Shown here piece after piece: positions 18,072 to 27,620 of a stretch of 64,000 bases of DNA. The number at the start of each line of letters is the position of its first letter. Position 1 is the stretch's first letter. The notes under the pieces were generated by a model. It ran no database searches and was not told the origin of the DNA. It worked only from the letters and a program-made list of their open reading frames with translations. The stretch lies in NCBI RefSeq assembly GCF_001269655.1, contig NZ_LHVE01000001.1, positions 1 to 64,000 on the forward strand, given 5' to 3'. The position numbers and the translations under genes were made by a program. Origin of the DNA: Pseudomonas thivervalensis (lineage in GTDB: Bacteria > Pseudomonadota > Gammaproteobacteria > Pseudomonadales > Pseudomonadaceae).

Positions 18072-19514
18072 ATGCAGCTTAAAGACACCCAGTTGTTCCG
18101 CCAGCAAGCCTTTATCGATGGCGCTTGGGTCGATGCGGACAATGGTCAGACGATCAAGGTCACCAACCCGGCGACGGGCGAAGTACTGGGCACTGTGCCG
18201 AAGATGGGCGCTGCCGAAACCCGTCGTGCGATCGAAGCCGCCGACAAGGCACTGCCGGCCTGGCGTGCGCTGACCGCCAAGGAGCGCGCCAACAAGCTGC
18301 GCCGCTGGTACGAATTGCTGATCGAGAACCAGGACGACCTCGGTCGCCTGATGACGATGGAACAAGGCAAGCCGCTGGCCGAAGCCAAGGGCGAAATCGT
18401 CTACGCCGCCTCGTTCATCGAATGGTTCGCCGAGGAAGCGAAGCGCATCTACGGTGACGTGATTCCCGGCCACCAGCCTGACAAGCGCCTGATCGTGATC
18501 AAGCAGCCGATCGGCGTGACCGCGGCCATTACCCCGTGGAACTTCCCGGCCGCGATGATCACCCGCAAGGCCGGCCCGGCCCTGGCCGCCGGTTGCACGA
18601 TGGTCATCAAGCCGGCTTCGCAAACCCCGTTCTCGGCCCTGGCCCTGGTGGAACTGGCGCACCGTGCCGGCATTCCGCAAGGCGTGCTGAGCGTGGTCAC
18701 CGGCAGCGCCGGCGACATCGGCGGCGAGCTGACCAGCAACCCGATCGTGCGCAAGCTGTCCTTCACCGGCTCGACCGAGATCGGTCGCCAGTTGATGGCC
18801 GAGTGTGCCAAGGACATCAAGAAAGTCTCCCTGGAGCTGGGCGGCAACGCGCCATTCATCGTGTTCGACGACGCCGACCTGGATAAGGCCGTCGAAGGCG
18901 CGATCATTTCCAAGTACCGCAACAACGGCCAGACCTGCGTCTGCGCCAACCGCCTGTACATTCAGGATTCGGTGTACGACGCGTTCGCCGAAAAACTCAA
19001 GGCGGCGGTGGCCAAGCTCAAGATCGGCAACGGCCTGGAAGACGGCACTACCACCGGCCCGTTGATCGATGGCAAGGCAGTCGCCAAGGTACAGGAACAC
19101 ATCGCCGACGCGGTCAGCAAAGGCGCGACCGTTCTGTCGGGTGGCAAGGCGATGGAAGGCAACTTCTTCGAGCCGACCATCCTGACCAACGTACCGAACA
19201 ACGCCGCCGTGGCGAAAGAAGAAACCTTCGGCCCGCTGGCGCCGCTGTTCCGCTTCAAAGACGAAGCCGAAGTGATCGCGATGTCCAACGACACCGAGTT
19301 CGGCCTGGCCTCGTACTTCTATGCCCGCGACCTGGGCCGTGTGTTCCGTGTGGCCGAAGCCCTGGAATACGGCATGGTCGGCGTCAACACCGGGTTGATT
19401 TCCAACGAAGTCGCGCCGTTCGGCGGCATCAAGGCCTCGGGCCTGGGCCGTGAAGGCTCCAAGTACGGCATCGAGGATTACCTGGAAATCAAATACCTCT
19501 GCCTGGGTATCTGA
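18072..19514 (+). CDS. gabD: NADP-type succinate-semialdehyde dehydrogenase
   Basis: 480 residues, full length for GabD (E. coli 482). It oxidises succinate semialdehyde to succinate, the second step of GABA breakdown, in the cytoplasm. Aldehyde dehydrogenase landmarks are present: the cofactor-site Asn in TPWNFP (about 155-160), general base Glu255 in LELGGNAP and catalytic Cys289 in NNGQTCVC. A second Cys two residues on (Cys291) is the redox-switch partner described for GabD. AAGGAAAG precedes the ATG at 18072; the longer in-frame reading from 17985 has no homology and no ribosome site. gabT follows 171 nt later. Confidence 0.95.
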   Translation: MQLKDTQLFRQQAFIDGAWVDADNGQTIKVTNPATGEVLGTVPKMGAAETRRAIEAADKALPAWRALTAKERANKLRRWYELLIENQDDLGRLMTMEQGKPLAEAKGEIVYAASFIEWFAEEAKRIYGDVIPGHQPDKRLIVIKQPIGVTAAITPWNFPAAMITRKAGPALAAGCTMVIKPASQTPFSALALVELAHRAGIPQGVLSVVTGSAGDIGGELTSNPIVRKLSFTGSTEIGRQLMAECAKDIKKVSLELGGNAPFIVFDDADLDKAVEGAIISKYRNNGQTCVCANRLYIQDSVYDAFAEKLKAAVAKLKIGNGLEDGTTTGPLIDGKAVAKVQEHIADAVSKGATVLSGGKAMEGNFFEPTILTNVPNNAAVAKEETFGPLAPLFRFKDEAEVIAMSNDTEFGLASYFYARDLGRVFRVAEALEYGMVGVNTGLISNEVAPFGGIKASGLGREGSKYGIEDYLEIKYLCLGI

Positions 19515-19685
19515 TCCGCTTCAAGCGCAAGGGGCACGAGAGCGCTGTCCCCTTGCGCGTTTCACCCGTTCTGTTTCTTGTGGCCGGAACGCTGCGGCAG
19601 TCGATCATCGCATGCTGTCGCAGTTGCCTCCCCGCCATGTATTCCTTGGACCACGCCGACCGATGAGCGGCGAATGAGGACTGTA

Positions 19686-20963
19686 ATGAGCAAGACTAAC
19701 GCTGACTTGATGGCCCGCCGCACCGCCGCTGTTCCCCGTGGCGTCGGCCAGATTCACCCGATTTTTGCCGAATCGGCGAAGAACGCCACGGTAACCGACG
19801 TTGAAGGTCGTGAGTTCATCGACTTCGCCGGCGGCATCGCCGTGCTGAACACCGGCCACGTGCACCCGAAAATCATCGCTGCCGTGACCGCACAGCTGAA
19901 CAAGCTGACCCACACCTGCTTCCAGGTCCTGGCCTACGAGCCGTACGTGGAACTGTGCGAAAAAATCAACGCCAAGGTCCCGGGTGATTTCGCCAAGAAA
20001 ACCCTGCTGGTCACCACCGGTTCCGAAGCCGTGGAAAACGCCGTGAAGATCGCCCGCGCCGCCACTGGCCGTGCCGGTGTGATCGCATTCACCGGCGCCT
20101 ACCACGGTCGCACCATGATGACCCTGGGCCTGACCGGTAAAGTCGTGCCGTACTCGGCCGGCATGGGCCTGATGCCCGGTGGCATCTTCCGCGCGCTGTA
20201 CCCGAACGAACTGCACGGCGTGAGCATTGACGATTCCATAGCCAGCATCGAGCGCATCTTCAAGAACGACGCCGAACCGCGTGACATTGCTGCAATCATC
20301 ATCGAGCCAGTACAGGGCGAGGGTGGTTTCTATGTGGCGCCGAAAGAATTCATGAAGCGCCTGCGCGCCCTGTGCGACCAGCACGGCATCCTGCTGATCG
20401 CTGACGAAGTGCAGACCGGTGCCGGCCGTACCGGTACCTTCTTTGCCATGGAGCAGATGGGCGTTGCCGCCGACCTGACCACTTTTGCCAAATCCATCGC
20501 TGGCGGCTTCCCGTTGGCCGGTGTGTGCGGCAAGGCCGAATACATGGACGCCATCGCACCGGGTGGCCTGGGCGGCACCTATGCCGGTAGCCCGATCGCC
20601 TGTGCGGCGGCGCTGGCGGTGATGGAGGTGTTCGAAGAAGAGCGCCTGCTGGATCGCTGCAAGGCCGTGGGCGAGCGTCTGGTGAGTGGCCTGAAGGCTA
20701 TCCAGGAGAAATACCCGGTCATTGGGGAAGTGCGTGCCCTGGGCGCGATGATCGCCGTGGAGCTGTTCGAAAATGGCGACACTCATAAGCCGAACGCTGC
20801 GGCGGTGGCCCAGGTTGTCGCCAAGGCTCGTGACAAAGGCCTGATCCTGCTGTCCTGCGGCACCTACGGCAACGTTCTGCGGGTGCTGGTGCCGCTGACT
20901 TCGCCGGACGAGCAGTTGGACAAAGGCTTGGCGATCATCGAAGAGTGCTTCTCCGAGCTCTGA
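19686..20963 (+). CDS. gabT: 4-aminobutyrate aminotransferase
   Basis: 425 residues, matching E. coli GabT (426). A class III PLP-dependent aminotransferase that moves the amino group of GABA to 2-oxoglutarate, giving succinate semialdehyde for GabD. Landmarks: TGSEAVENAVK (phosphate site, about 111-121), FTGAYHGRT, IIEPVQGEGG, the cofactor Asp in LLIADEVQTGAGRTG and the Schiff-base lysine Lys269 in TTFAKSIAGG. GAGGA lies five bases before the ATG at 19686. A strong terminator follows, closing a gabDT unit. Confidence 0.95.
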   Translation: MSKTNADLMARRTAAVPRGVGQIHPIFAESAKNATVTDVEGREFIDFAGGIAVLNTGHVHPKIIAAVTAQLNKLTHTCFQVLAYEPYVELCEKINAKVPGDFAKKTLLVTTGSEAVENAVKIARAATGRAGVIAFTGAYHGRTMMTLGLTGKVVPYSAGMGLMPGGIFRALYPNELHGVSIDDSIASIERIFKNDAEPRDIAAIIIEPVQGEGGFYVAPKEFMKRLRALCDQHGILLIADEVQTGAGRTGTFFAMEQMGVAADLTTFAKSIAGGFPLAGVCGKAEYMDAIAPGGLGGTYAGSPIACAAALAVMEVFEEERLLDRCKAVGERLVSGLKAIQEKYPVIGEVRALGAMIAVELFENGDTHKPNAAAVAQVVAKARDKGLILLSCGTYGNVLRVLVPLTSPDEQLDKGLAIIEECFSEL

Positions 20964-20986
20964 GCCCGGGTTGTGCACTGATCCAC

Positions 20987-21013
20987 AAAAACCCGCCTTT
21001 TGGCGGGTTTTTT
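20987..21013 (+). terminator. Rho-independent terminator after gabT
   Basis: AAAACCCGCC-TTTT-GGCGGGTTTT, a 10-bp perfect stem followed by Ts, 23 nt after the gabT stop. Confidence 0.92.
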
Positions 21014-21101
21014 CATGCTTGCGCACTTGTCCGGTGAATTTTGAGCTGTCTGGAACGGCTGCCAGCGTCTAAGGTGCAAGTATGGCAAGGGAGCATGCTG
21101 C

Positions 21102-22319
21102 ATGACTGCTGTGGATTTACCCGCTGTACCGCGTGTGTTGATCGCTGAGGCCGATCCGGCGTCCCGTGAGCTGCTCGAACAGGTGTTGTCGGGTGTGCGC
21201 TGCGATGCGCGGGTGGACACATGCGGGGAGGGCAGGCAGGCGTTGGATTTGCTGGCCAGCCACCCCTATGACCTAGTGATCGCCGATTGGGAGCTGCCGG
21301 GGGTCGATGGCCTGGCGATCCTGCGTGGCCTTCGCCAGCAGCATCGCACCCCGCCGTTGCCGTTCATCCTGATGAGCCGACGCAACGACAGCGCCAGTGT
21401 GCGCGAGGTCCTGCCGCTGGCGCCGACCGCGTATTTGACCAAGCCCTTGAATCGGGAAAACCTGACCCAGCGTTTGCAGGGGTTGTTAGTGGGCGGCGGT
21501 GAGGAAACTTCCAACGATGCGCCGGTCCCGGGGCCGGGGCTGACTTTGCCCACCTTTCTGGAACGTCGGCGTGACCTGTCCGAGGGCGCGGCCTTGATGA
21601 CCGATGTACAAGTGGCGATCAAGCGCAGCCTCAACCCTGGCGGCCTGGATCTGAAACTGCTCGAAGAAGAACTCCGCACCGACCCGCAAATCACTGCGGT
21701 GCTGATCGCTGCGGCCAACAGCGCCGCCCAGCACCAGGGCGGCGGTCCGGTGCAGACCGTGGCCCAGGCGCTGCACCAGCTCGGCACCGGGCAAAGCATG
21801 AACCTGATCCTCGGCCTGACCCTCAAGCGCTGCGCCCGGCTCAGCATCCCGTGCCTGGCGGACTATGCCGAGCGCTACTGGGAGCTGTCGCTGCACACGG
21901 CCGAATACGCCCGGACGATGGCGCGGCTACTGGACCTGGAGCCGGAGCGCTGTTACTGCGCCGGGTTGTTGCATCGCCTGGGCGACCTGGCGTTGCTGCG
22001 CTGCCTGGAAGAATGGAAACAGGCCGGTGGCGATCTGGATGAACCGGAGGAAGTCGGTGACTCGCTGGACAAGTTCGGCGCCGGTTTCGGCTCGGCACTG
22101 CGTGCCCGCTGGCGCCTGCCATTGGAGCTGCGAGAGTTGATCGCGGCGGTCTACAGCCTGGGGGGCGGGGTGTATTCCCGTGAAGCCTTGGTGATGAACA
22201 TGGCCGCGCAGATGGCGCATCTGCCGGCCCATGAAGGCCTTGAAGAGCTGGCCCGTGGCCGCACCGCGCGGTTGCTGAAGATCGGCTTGCCGGAGTTGAC
22301 ACGGTTGCGCCGCAAGTAG
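21102..22319 (+). CDS. Response regulator with HDOD output domain
   Basis: 405 residues. The receiver domain (about 10-130) has the acidic pocket (EAD), phospho-acceptor Asp in VIADWELPG near residue 62, and the conserved Lys in YLTKPLN. The C-terminal part (about 150-390) is an HDOD domain, a catalytically dead relative of HD phosphohydrolases, with the LNLILG-type core (NLILGLTLKRC) and a YCAGLLHRLGDLALL segment. REC-HDOD proteins of pseudomonads act in two-component or c-di-GMP-linked signalling, but no partner kinase is next to it. It is convergent with the GGDEF gene at 22672 across a repeat-filled gap. Confidence 0.85.
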   Translation: MTAVDLPAVPRVLIAEADPASRELLEQVLSGVRCDARVDTCGEGRQALDLLASHPYDLVIADWELPGVDGLAILRGLRQQHRTPPLPFILMSRRNDSASVREVLPLAPTAYLTKPLNRENLTQRLQGLLVGGGEETSNDAPVPGPGLTLPTFLERRRDLSEGAALMTDVQVAIKRSLNPGGLDLKLLEEELRTDPQITAVLIAAANSAAQHQGGGPVQTVAQALHQLGTGQSMNLILGLTLKRCARLSIPCLADYAERYWELSLHTAEYARTMARLLDLEPERCYCAGLLHRLGDLALLRCLEEWKQAGGDLDEPEEVGDSLDKFGAGFGSALRARWRLPLELRELIAAVYSLGGGVYSREALVMNMAAQMAHLPAHEGLEELARGRTARLLKIGLPELTRLRRK

Positions 22320-22333
22320 CACCACCCTCTACC

Positions 22334-22636
22334 CTGTGGGAGCGAGCTTGCTCGCGATGGCATCAGTCCAGACAACTTAGAGCTTGTGGCGAGGGAGCTT
22401 GCTCCCGCTGGCCTGCGCTGTAGGAGCTGCCGAAGGCTGCGATCTTTTGATCTTTTGATCTTTTAATCTTTCGCTTGAGACTCAAGTGTCTGGAGAAAGA
22501 TCGCAGCCTCGCTTCGCTCGACAGCTCCTACAGGCCGAGCGGGAGCAAGCTCTCTCGCCACGGGGAATTGGCGATGGCCGAAATTTGGCTTCCATCTTGG
22601 AAACACTGTGGGAGCGAGCTTGCTCGCTCCCACAGG
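22334..22636. repeat. Cluster of three REP-type elements
   Basis: Fills the gap between two convergent genes. A type A half element lies at 22334-22360. A nested type B/C unit lies at 22385-22562, with GATCTTTTGATCTTTTGATC reiterations in its inner arm. A perfect type A palindrome lies at 22616-22636. Both genes end into it, so it may act as a bidirectional transcription barrier. Confidence 0.82.
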
Positions 22637-22671
22637 TGCAGTGACTGGATTCAATTGCGCTGAGATTGGCG

Positions 22672-23703
22672 TCAAGCCGCGATGATGCGGTTCTTCCCCT
22701 TGCGCTTGGCCTCGTACATGGCCGCGTCGGCGCGGGCGAACAGGCTGTCCAGGGACTGGTCCTCGGGGGTAATGGCGGTGAGGCCCTGGCTGACGGTAAT
22801 GCCGAAGGTCTGCTCGCCACAGCGGAACATCAGGCGTTGGATTTCCCGTTGCAACCGCTCGGCCACTTGCAAGGCCATGTCGGGGGCACAGCCGGGGAAT
22901 ACCGCCGCGAACTCTTCGCCACCGATCCGCCCGAACAGGTCACCGCGCCGCAGCACGGACCGGCCACTTTCGGCGATCTTCTGCAACACGGTATCGCCTT
23001 CCTGATGGCCGTAGGTGTCGTTGATCACCTTGAAATCATCGATGTCCAGCAACAGGAACGCCATGGGCGTCCCTTGCAGCCGTGCCTGCTCGAATTCGCG
23101 GTTGGCGCATTCGAAAAAGTGTCGGCGATTGCTGCTCTGGGTCAGCACATCGGTGGTCGCCAGTCGCTGCAGTTCACTTTCCAGCAGCTTCTTTTCGGTG
23201 ATGTCCTCGGCGATGCCGACCACGATCACCGGTTGCCCAGGCTCGGCCTGACGGTTGATGAAGCACTTGTCGCTCAGCCAGCGAACCTGGCCGTCACCGG
23301 CGATGATGCGGTACTCACGGTCCTCGACTGCGCCCTTGACCAGGACTTCGGCCAGGCTGCGTTCGGCGTACTCCAAGTCGTCGGGGTAGATTGCGTCGCG
23401 CCACTCGTTGTAGTCGGCCAGGACCAGGCCGGCGGGGCGGCCGAAGATTCGCTCGTAGGCAGGGCTGACATACAGCACTTGCCGGGTTTCCCAGTTGAAT
23501 GCCCAAAGCACGGCATTGACGCTGACCAGCAACGAGCTGAACAACTGTTCACGCTCGCTCAGGCGCGCCACTTCACCCTGGGCATGCATCAGCGCCATGA
23601 GCGTCTGGGCCGCTTCGGGCCAATGAGGTAGGGAGTAATCCTGTAGGTTCTTGTCGACCATCGGCACAAATCTCAAAGAGCGTGCACTGCTGTGGGTTCG
23701 CAC
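22672..23703 (-). CDS. PAS-GGDEF diguanylate cyclase
   Basis: 343 residues, soluble. An N-terminal helical part is followed by a PAS domain (about 55-165, with VSPAYERIFGR and DITEKKLLE at its end) and a GGDEF domain (about 175-340). The active site reads GGEEF and is preceded five residues earlier by RRGD, an intact RxxD product-inhibition site, so it should make c-di-GMP with feedback control. I kept the GTG at 23703 because GGAGA lies nine bases upstream; an ATG at 23661 is a possible alternative. The PAS ligand is unknown. No operon partner. Confidence 0.88.
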   Translation of the reverse strand: MRTHSSARSLRFVPMVDKNLQDYSLPHWPEAAQTLMALMHAQGEVARLSEREQLFSSLLVSVNAVLWAFNWETRQVLYVSPAYERIFGRPAGLVLADYNEWRDAIYPDDLEYAERSLAEVLVKGAVEDREYRIIAGDGQVRWLSDKCFINRQAEPGQPVIVVGIAEDITEKKLLESELQRLATTDVLTQSSNRRHFFECANREFEQARLQGTPMAFLLLDIDDFKVINDTYGHQEGDTVLQKIAESGRSVLRRGDLFGRIGGEEFAAVFPGCAPDMALQVAERLQREIQRLMFRCGEQTFGITVSQGLTAITPEDQSLDSLFARADAAMYEAKRKGKNRIIAA

Positions 23704-23826
23704 GCACTTTTCTCCAAAGCCCGCCTGGATGGCGAAGTGCTCTTTGAGATAGGGGATTTGGGGCGAAGTTCCTTTTCAGGCGACGAAGGGCGGGGGATTT
23801 AGCGAGTCGAATACTGAGGGGGATAC

Positions 23827-24001
23827 CTGTGGCGAGGGAGCTTGCTCCCGCTGGGCCCGTAGGAGCTGTCGAGCGGAGCGAGGCTGCGATCTTTCCGCTG
23901 ACGCTTGAATCTCAAGCGAAAGATCAAAAGATCAAAAGATCAAAAGATCGCAGCCTTCGGCAGCTCCTACAGGCCCAGCGGGAGCAAGCTCCCTCGCCAC
24001 A
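23827..24001. repeat. Nested REPIN (type B around type C)
   Basis: Same plan as at 17403: outer CTGTGGCGAGGGAGC arms and an inner GTAGGAGCTGTCGAGC palindrome. The inner right arm contains three in-line copies of GATCAAAA, an expansion not seen in the other copies. Confidence 0.85.
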
Positions 24002-24031
24002 CAGAAGCCTTCTCCCCATGGCGTTGCCTGG

Positions 24032-25216
24032 TCAGGCCGTGGCAGGCCGTAGCGAGTAGGTCTTGAGCTGATCGGCAAAGTCGCGCAGGGACTGGATGCC
24101 GCTGGCCTCGGCTTCGCTGACCCATTCCTTGATGGCGGCGAGCATGTCGTGGCCGTTGCTGCTGGTCTTGACCCAGATCTGCTGCAGGGCCAGGCGTTTC
24201 TCGTAGATCACCTTCAGCGCCTGGCTGTGTTCGAGCATGTTCTGGATGCGCAGGTGGTGACGATCGTCCAGCAGGCTGGTCTCCCGCGACAGCAGGCGCT
24301 TGGCCCGGTGGAACTGGTGACGCACCGAGTGATCGACCTTTTCCAGTTCCTGCTTGACCAGCGGCGCGATGACGAGCCGGCGGTACTGCGCCATGATCTG
24401 GAAACGGTTGTTGAGGATCGCCATGGCCGTGTCCATGTCCAGGTGGCCCTTGCCTTCGACCCGGTGGGCGATCGGCGCAACCCGCTGGACCTTGGCCAGG
24501 CGCAGGAAACTGAAGACCTTGATCCAGGCCCAGCCCAGGTCGAATTCCCATTTGCGGACCGACAGCTTGGCCGAGTTGGGGTAGGTGTGGTGGTTGTTGT
24601 GCAGTTCTTCGCCGCCGATCAGGATGCCCCAGGGCACCAGGTTGGTCGCCGCGTCGCGGCATTCGAAGTTGCGGTAGCCCACGGCATGGCCCAGGCCATT
24701 GACCACGCCGGCGGCCCAGACGGGGATCCACATCATCTGGATGGCCCAGATGGTGATGCCAATGGTGCCGAACAGCAGCAGGTCGATGACGCCCATGATC
24801 GCCACGCCCAGCAGCGGGAAACGGCTGTAGAGGTTGCGCTCGATCCAGTCGTCGGGGCAGTTCTTGCCGTAGATGCGCAGGGTTTCCGGATTTTCCGCTT
24901 CGGCGCGATACAGCTCGGCGCCTTTGCGCAGCACTGTGGACAAGCCTTTGATGACCGGGCTGTGGGGATCATCCTCGGTTTCGCATTTTGCGTGGTGCTT
25001 GCGGTGGATGGCGGTCCACTCGCGGGTGTTCTGCGCCGTGGTCAGCCACAGCCAGAAACGGAAGAAATGTTTGAGACCGGCGTTGAGCTCCAGGGAGCGA
25101 TGCGCCGAATAACGGTGCAGGTAGACCGTGACGGCAATGATCGTGACGTGGGTCATCAGCAGGGTGACTGCCACCAGTGACCAGGCCGACAAGCCAAGAA
25201 AACCTTCGTACCACAT
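24032..25216 (-). CDS. desA: Delta-9-type acyl desaturase
   Basis: 394 residues, integral membrane diiron desaturase. The three histidine boxes are HRYSAH (His34-His39), HRKHH (71-75) and HNNHH in EELHNNHHTYP. Hydrophobic segments lie before box 1 and in the middle. It fits the aerobic phospholipid desaturase DesA of Pseudomonas, which inserts a cis double bond at C9 of acyl chains already in membrane lipids; the alternative is an acyl-CoA desaturase (DesB-like). The ATG at 25216 gives the family's usual MWYEGFLG start; longer in-frame readings up to 25336 do not. It diverges from the GGDEF-EAL gene at 25351. Confidence 0.85.
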   Translation of the reverse strand: MWYEGFLGLSAWSLVAVTLLMTHVTIIAVTVYLHRYSAHRSLELNAGLKHFFRFWLWLTTAQNTREWTAIHRKHHAKCETEDDPHSPVIKGLSTVLRKGAELYRAEAENPETLRIYGKNCPDDWIERNLYSRFPLLGVAIMGVIDLLLFGTIGITIWAIQMMWIPVWAAGVVNGLGHAVGYRNFECRDAATNLVPWGILIGGEELHNNHHTYPNSAKLSVRKWEFDLGWAWIKVFSFLRLAKVQRVAPIAHRVEGKGHLDMDTAMAILNNRFQIMAQYRRLVIAPLVKQELEKVDHSVRHQFHRAKRLLSRETSLLDDRHHLRIQNMLEHSQALKVIYEKRLALQQIWVKTSSNGHDMLAAIKEWVSEAEASGIQSLRDFADQLKTYSLRPATA

Positions 25217-25350
25217 AGGCTGTAGGGCCCTCGATAAAGATAGAAACCGCCGTTGCATTATCACCAGCCCCACAGATAAAACCAGTCGGCCTTTCAGATA
25301 AGAGTGGCTGAATGTTTCTTCCTCTATAATCCCCACCTCTTTGTAGGGAC

Positions 25351-27270
25351 ATGGATGGCCGAATGCCTGCCTATCAACGCAGTGCCATGCGCGTAGCGCT
25401 GCTTTACCTCGTGCTGTCAGTCGTCTGGCTGCAGCTGATTGGTTATTTATTGAGCAGTTTCTTCGATCAATTCGCCGACAGGCAGCGCTGGCTCCTGATC
25501 AACGGTTATGCCTGGATCCTGCTTAGCGCCGGGCTGATCTTCCTGGCCCGGGCGCGGATCTCGCGGTTTTTCGCCAAGGGTGAGCACGGTGCCGATCGCG
25601 AGCGCCTGCGCCAAGCCGCGGCCGTGTTCGATTGCACCCGCGAAGGGGTGTTGGTAACGGACCGCAACGGCTTGATCGTGCATGTGAACCGGGCGTTCAT
25701 GGCGATCACCGGTTATGCCCGGGACGAAGTGCTCGGCCAGCGCCCCAACTTGTTCAAGTCTGGCCGGCATGGGCCGGAGTTCTATCGCGACATGTTTGCC
25801 GCCCTGGCCAGCCTGGGCGAGTGGAGCGGTGAAATCTGGAATCGGCGCAAAAGTGGTGAGATCTACCCGCAATGGCAGACGATCCGCGTTATTCACGACG
25901 ACAGCGGCCAAGCCAGCCATTATGTCGCGGTGTTTTCGGACATCAGCGCCATCAAGGATTCCGAGCATGAACTGGCCTACCTGGCCCATCACGACCCGCT
26001 GACAGGCCTGCCCAACCGCTTGTTGTTCTCCGACCGCGCCGAGCAGGCCCTGGCGTCGGCGCAGTTGCACAAGCGTGGCTGTGCCCTGCTGCTGGTGGAC
26101 CTGGATCATTTCAAGAACATCAATGACAGCCTGGGCCATAACGTCGGCGATGAATTGCTCAAAGGCGTGGCCGAGCGGTTTCGTGGACTGTTCGCGCCGG
26201 GTGTTACCCTGGCCCGGCTGGGGGGCGACGAATTTGCGCTGCTGATGGAAAACTGCTCCCAGCCCGGCCAGGCAGCGGCGTTGGCCCAGCGTATCCTCGA
26301 TGCACTGAAAGAACCGCTGCGGTTCGATGAGCACGCGTTGTTCATCAACGCCAGCGTCGGCATCAGCCTGTTTCCCGGCGATGCGCTGAACGCCGGGCAG
26401 TTGTTGCGCAATGCCGATTCGGCGTTGTTCAAGGCCAAGAGCGCCGGACGCGACGGCTACGCCTTGTACACCGAAGAGCTCACCGCCCACGCTCAACAAC
26501 GGGTCGAGATCGCCTTCGAGCTACGCCACGCGCTCCAGCAGCAGGAGTTGCGCGTGCATTACCAGCCGGTACACGACCTGGCGACCAGCCGTCTGATCGG
26601 TGTCGAGGCGCTGGTGCGTTGGGAGCATCCCACGCGGGGGCTGGTGTCGCCGGCCGAGTTCATTCCCATCGCCGAGCGTACCGGGCTGATTGCCCAGGTC
26701 GATGCCTGGGTCATGGACCAGGCCTGTCGGCAGATGTGTCGCTGGCAACAGGCGGGGGTGGTGTTGTCGTTCGTTGCTGTCAACGTCTCGAGTCGGTTGT
26801 TTGCCCGTCGCGAGTTGTACGAGCAGGTCGCCCAGGTGTTGCACGACACGGGCCTGGATCCGGCCTACCTGGAGCTGGAAGTGACGGAAAGCGCGGTGAT
26901 GGAGGACCCGGAAGTGGCGCTGGAGCAGATGCATCGCCTGCGGGAGTTGGGCGTGCGGCTGGCCATTGATGATTTCGGCACGGGTTATTCGTCGCTGCTG
27001 CGGCTCAAGCGCTTGCCGGTGCAAAAGCTCAAGATCGACCAGGGGTTTGTCGCGGGGCTGCCCTGGGATGAGGACGATGCGGCGATCGTCCGGGTGATCA
27101 TTGCCCTGGCCCATAGCATGGGAATGCAGGTGCATGCCGAGGGCATCGAACAGCGTGAGCAGGCGGCGTTTTTGCTTGGGCAGGCGTGTGAGTTGGGGCA
27201 GGGTTACTGGTTTGGTCGGCCGATGGTGGCGGCGCAGTTGGATTGGGATCGGGCGCCGGTCATTGCTTGA
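25351..27270 (+). CDS. Membrane PAS-GGDEF-EAL protein
   Basis: 639 residues. Two membrane helices (about 12-36 and 47-66) are followed by a PAS domain (about 85-200, ending DISAIKDSEHEL), a GGDEF domain (about 210-370) and an EAL domain (about 380-630). GGDEF is intact (RLGGDEFALL) and the phosphodiesterase signature is canonical (VEALVRW, later DDFGTGYSS). It could therefore make and break c-di-GMP; such hybrids often act mainly as phosphodiesterases with GTP binding at GGDEF as activator. Domain order resembles RbdA, but it is shorter. The ATG at 25351 is assumed; ATG 25363 is possible. The last 100 bases are unusually G/T-rich. Confidence 0.88.
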   Translation: MDGRMPAYQRSAMRVALLYLVLSVVWLQLIGYLLSSFFDQFADRQRWLLINGYAWILLSAGLIFLARARISRFFAKGEHGADRERLRQAAAVFDCTREGVLVTDRNGLIVHVNRAFMAITGYARDEVLGQRPNLFKSGRHGPEFYRDMFAALASLGEWSGEIWNRRKSGEIYPQWQTIRVIHDDSGQASHYVAVFSDISAIKDSEHELAYLAHHDPLTGLPNRLLFSDRAEQALASAQLHKRGCALLLVDLDHFKNINDSLGHNVGDELLKGVAERFRGLFAPGVTLARLGGDEFALLMENCSQPGQAAALAQRILDALKEPLRFDEHALFINASVGISLFPGDALNAGQLLRNADSALFKAKSAGRDGYALYTEELTAHAQQRVEIAFELRHALQQQELRVHYQPVHDLATSRLIGVEALVRWEHPTRGLVSPAEFIPIAERTGLIAQVDAWVMDQACRQMCRWQQAGVVLSFVAVNVSSRLFARRELYEQVAQVLHDTGLDPAYLELEVTESAVMEDPEVALEQMHRLRELGVRLAIDDFGTGYSSLLRLKRLPVQKLKIDQGFVAGLPWDEDDAAIVRVIIALAHSMGMQVHAEGIEQREQAAFLLGQACELGQGYWFGRPMVAAQLDWDRAPVIA

Positions 27271-27293
27271 TCGTCAGTGGTGTTGATGTTGAC

Positions 27294-27600
27294 CGAGTAC
27301 ATATCCATTGCTGCGGTAACGGCGGCTTAGGGTTCCGCCCTGACGGCGGGTCACTTTTGAAGAGCGCAAAAGTAACCAAAACGCTCCTGCCCCACCACTC
27401 GGTGCCTCGCTTAGGCTCGGCATGCCCGAACGCAGGCATTGCTCCGTGGGCCCGCCGCGAAGGGCCATCCATGGCCCAGCGCGGCTATCCCGGCATCCAT
27501 GCCGGGATGCCCACTCCACAATGCCTGCGTTCGGCCATCGTGGTTAACGGGGCGCCCGAGATCAACGTCCACCGCGAGGCGGCCTGGTAGCCGACCTGGT
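27294..27600 (+). repeat. Long structured repeat (type D), copy 1
   Basis: A roughly 310-bp non-coding element found again at 53578-53888 and, inverted and shortened, at 54250-54436. It contains a hairpin at 27353-27373 (ACTTTTG/CAAAAGT) and a cruciform arm at 27427-27533. The arm has a perfect 15-bp outer stem and two perfect inner hairpins, at 27462-27477 and 27489-27506. It starts 24 nt after the stop of the GGDEF-EAL gene. Confidence 0.85.
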
Positions 27601-27620
27601 TCTGGATGATCACGGTTCTC

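Noticed and set aside
22334..24001. REP clusters considered as insertion sequences
   Set aside because: No transposase frame or IS-type terminal repeats; they are short REP/REPIN palindromes.
27243..27590. Short frame in the type D repeat (with MAQRGYPGIHAG), also at 53727-54133
   Set aside because: It reads through palindromic arms, its two versions diverge by frameshift after the arm, and the inverted short copy lacks it. It is not a gene.
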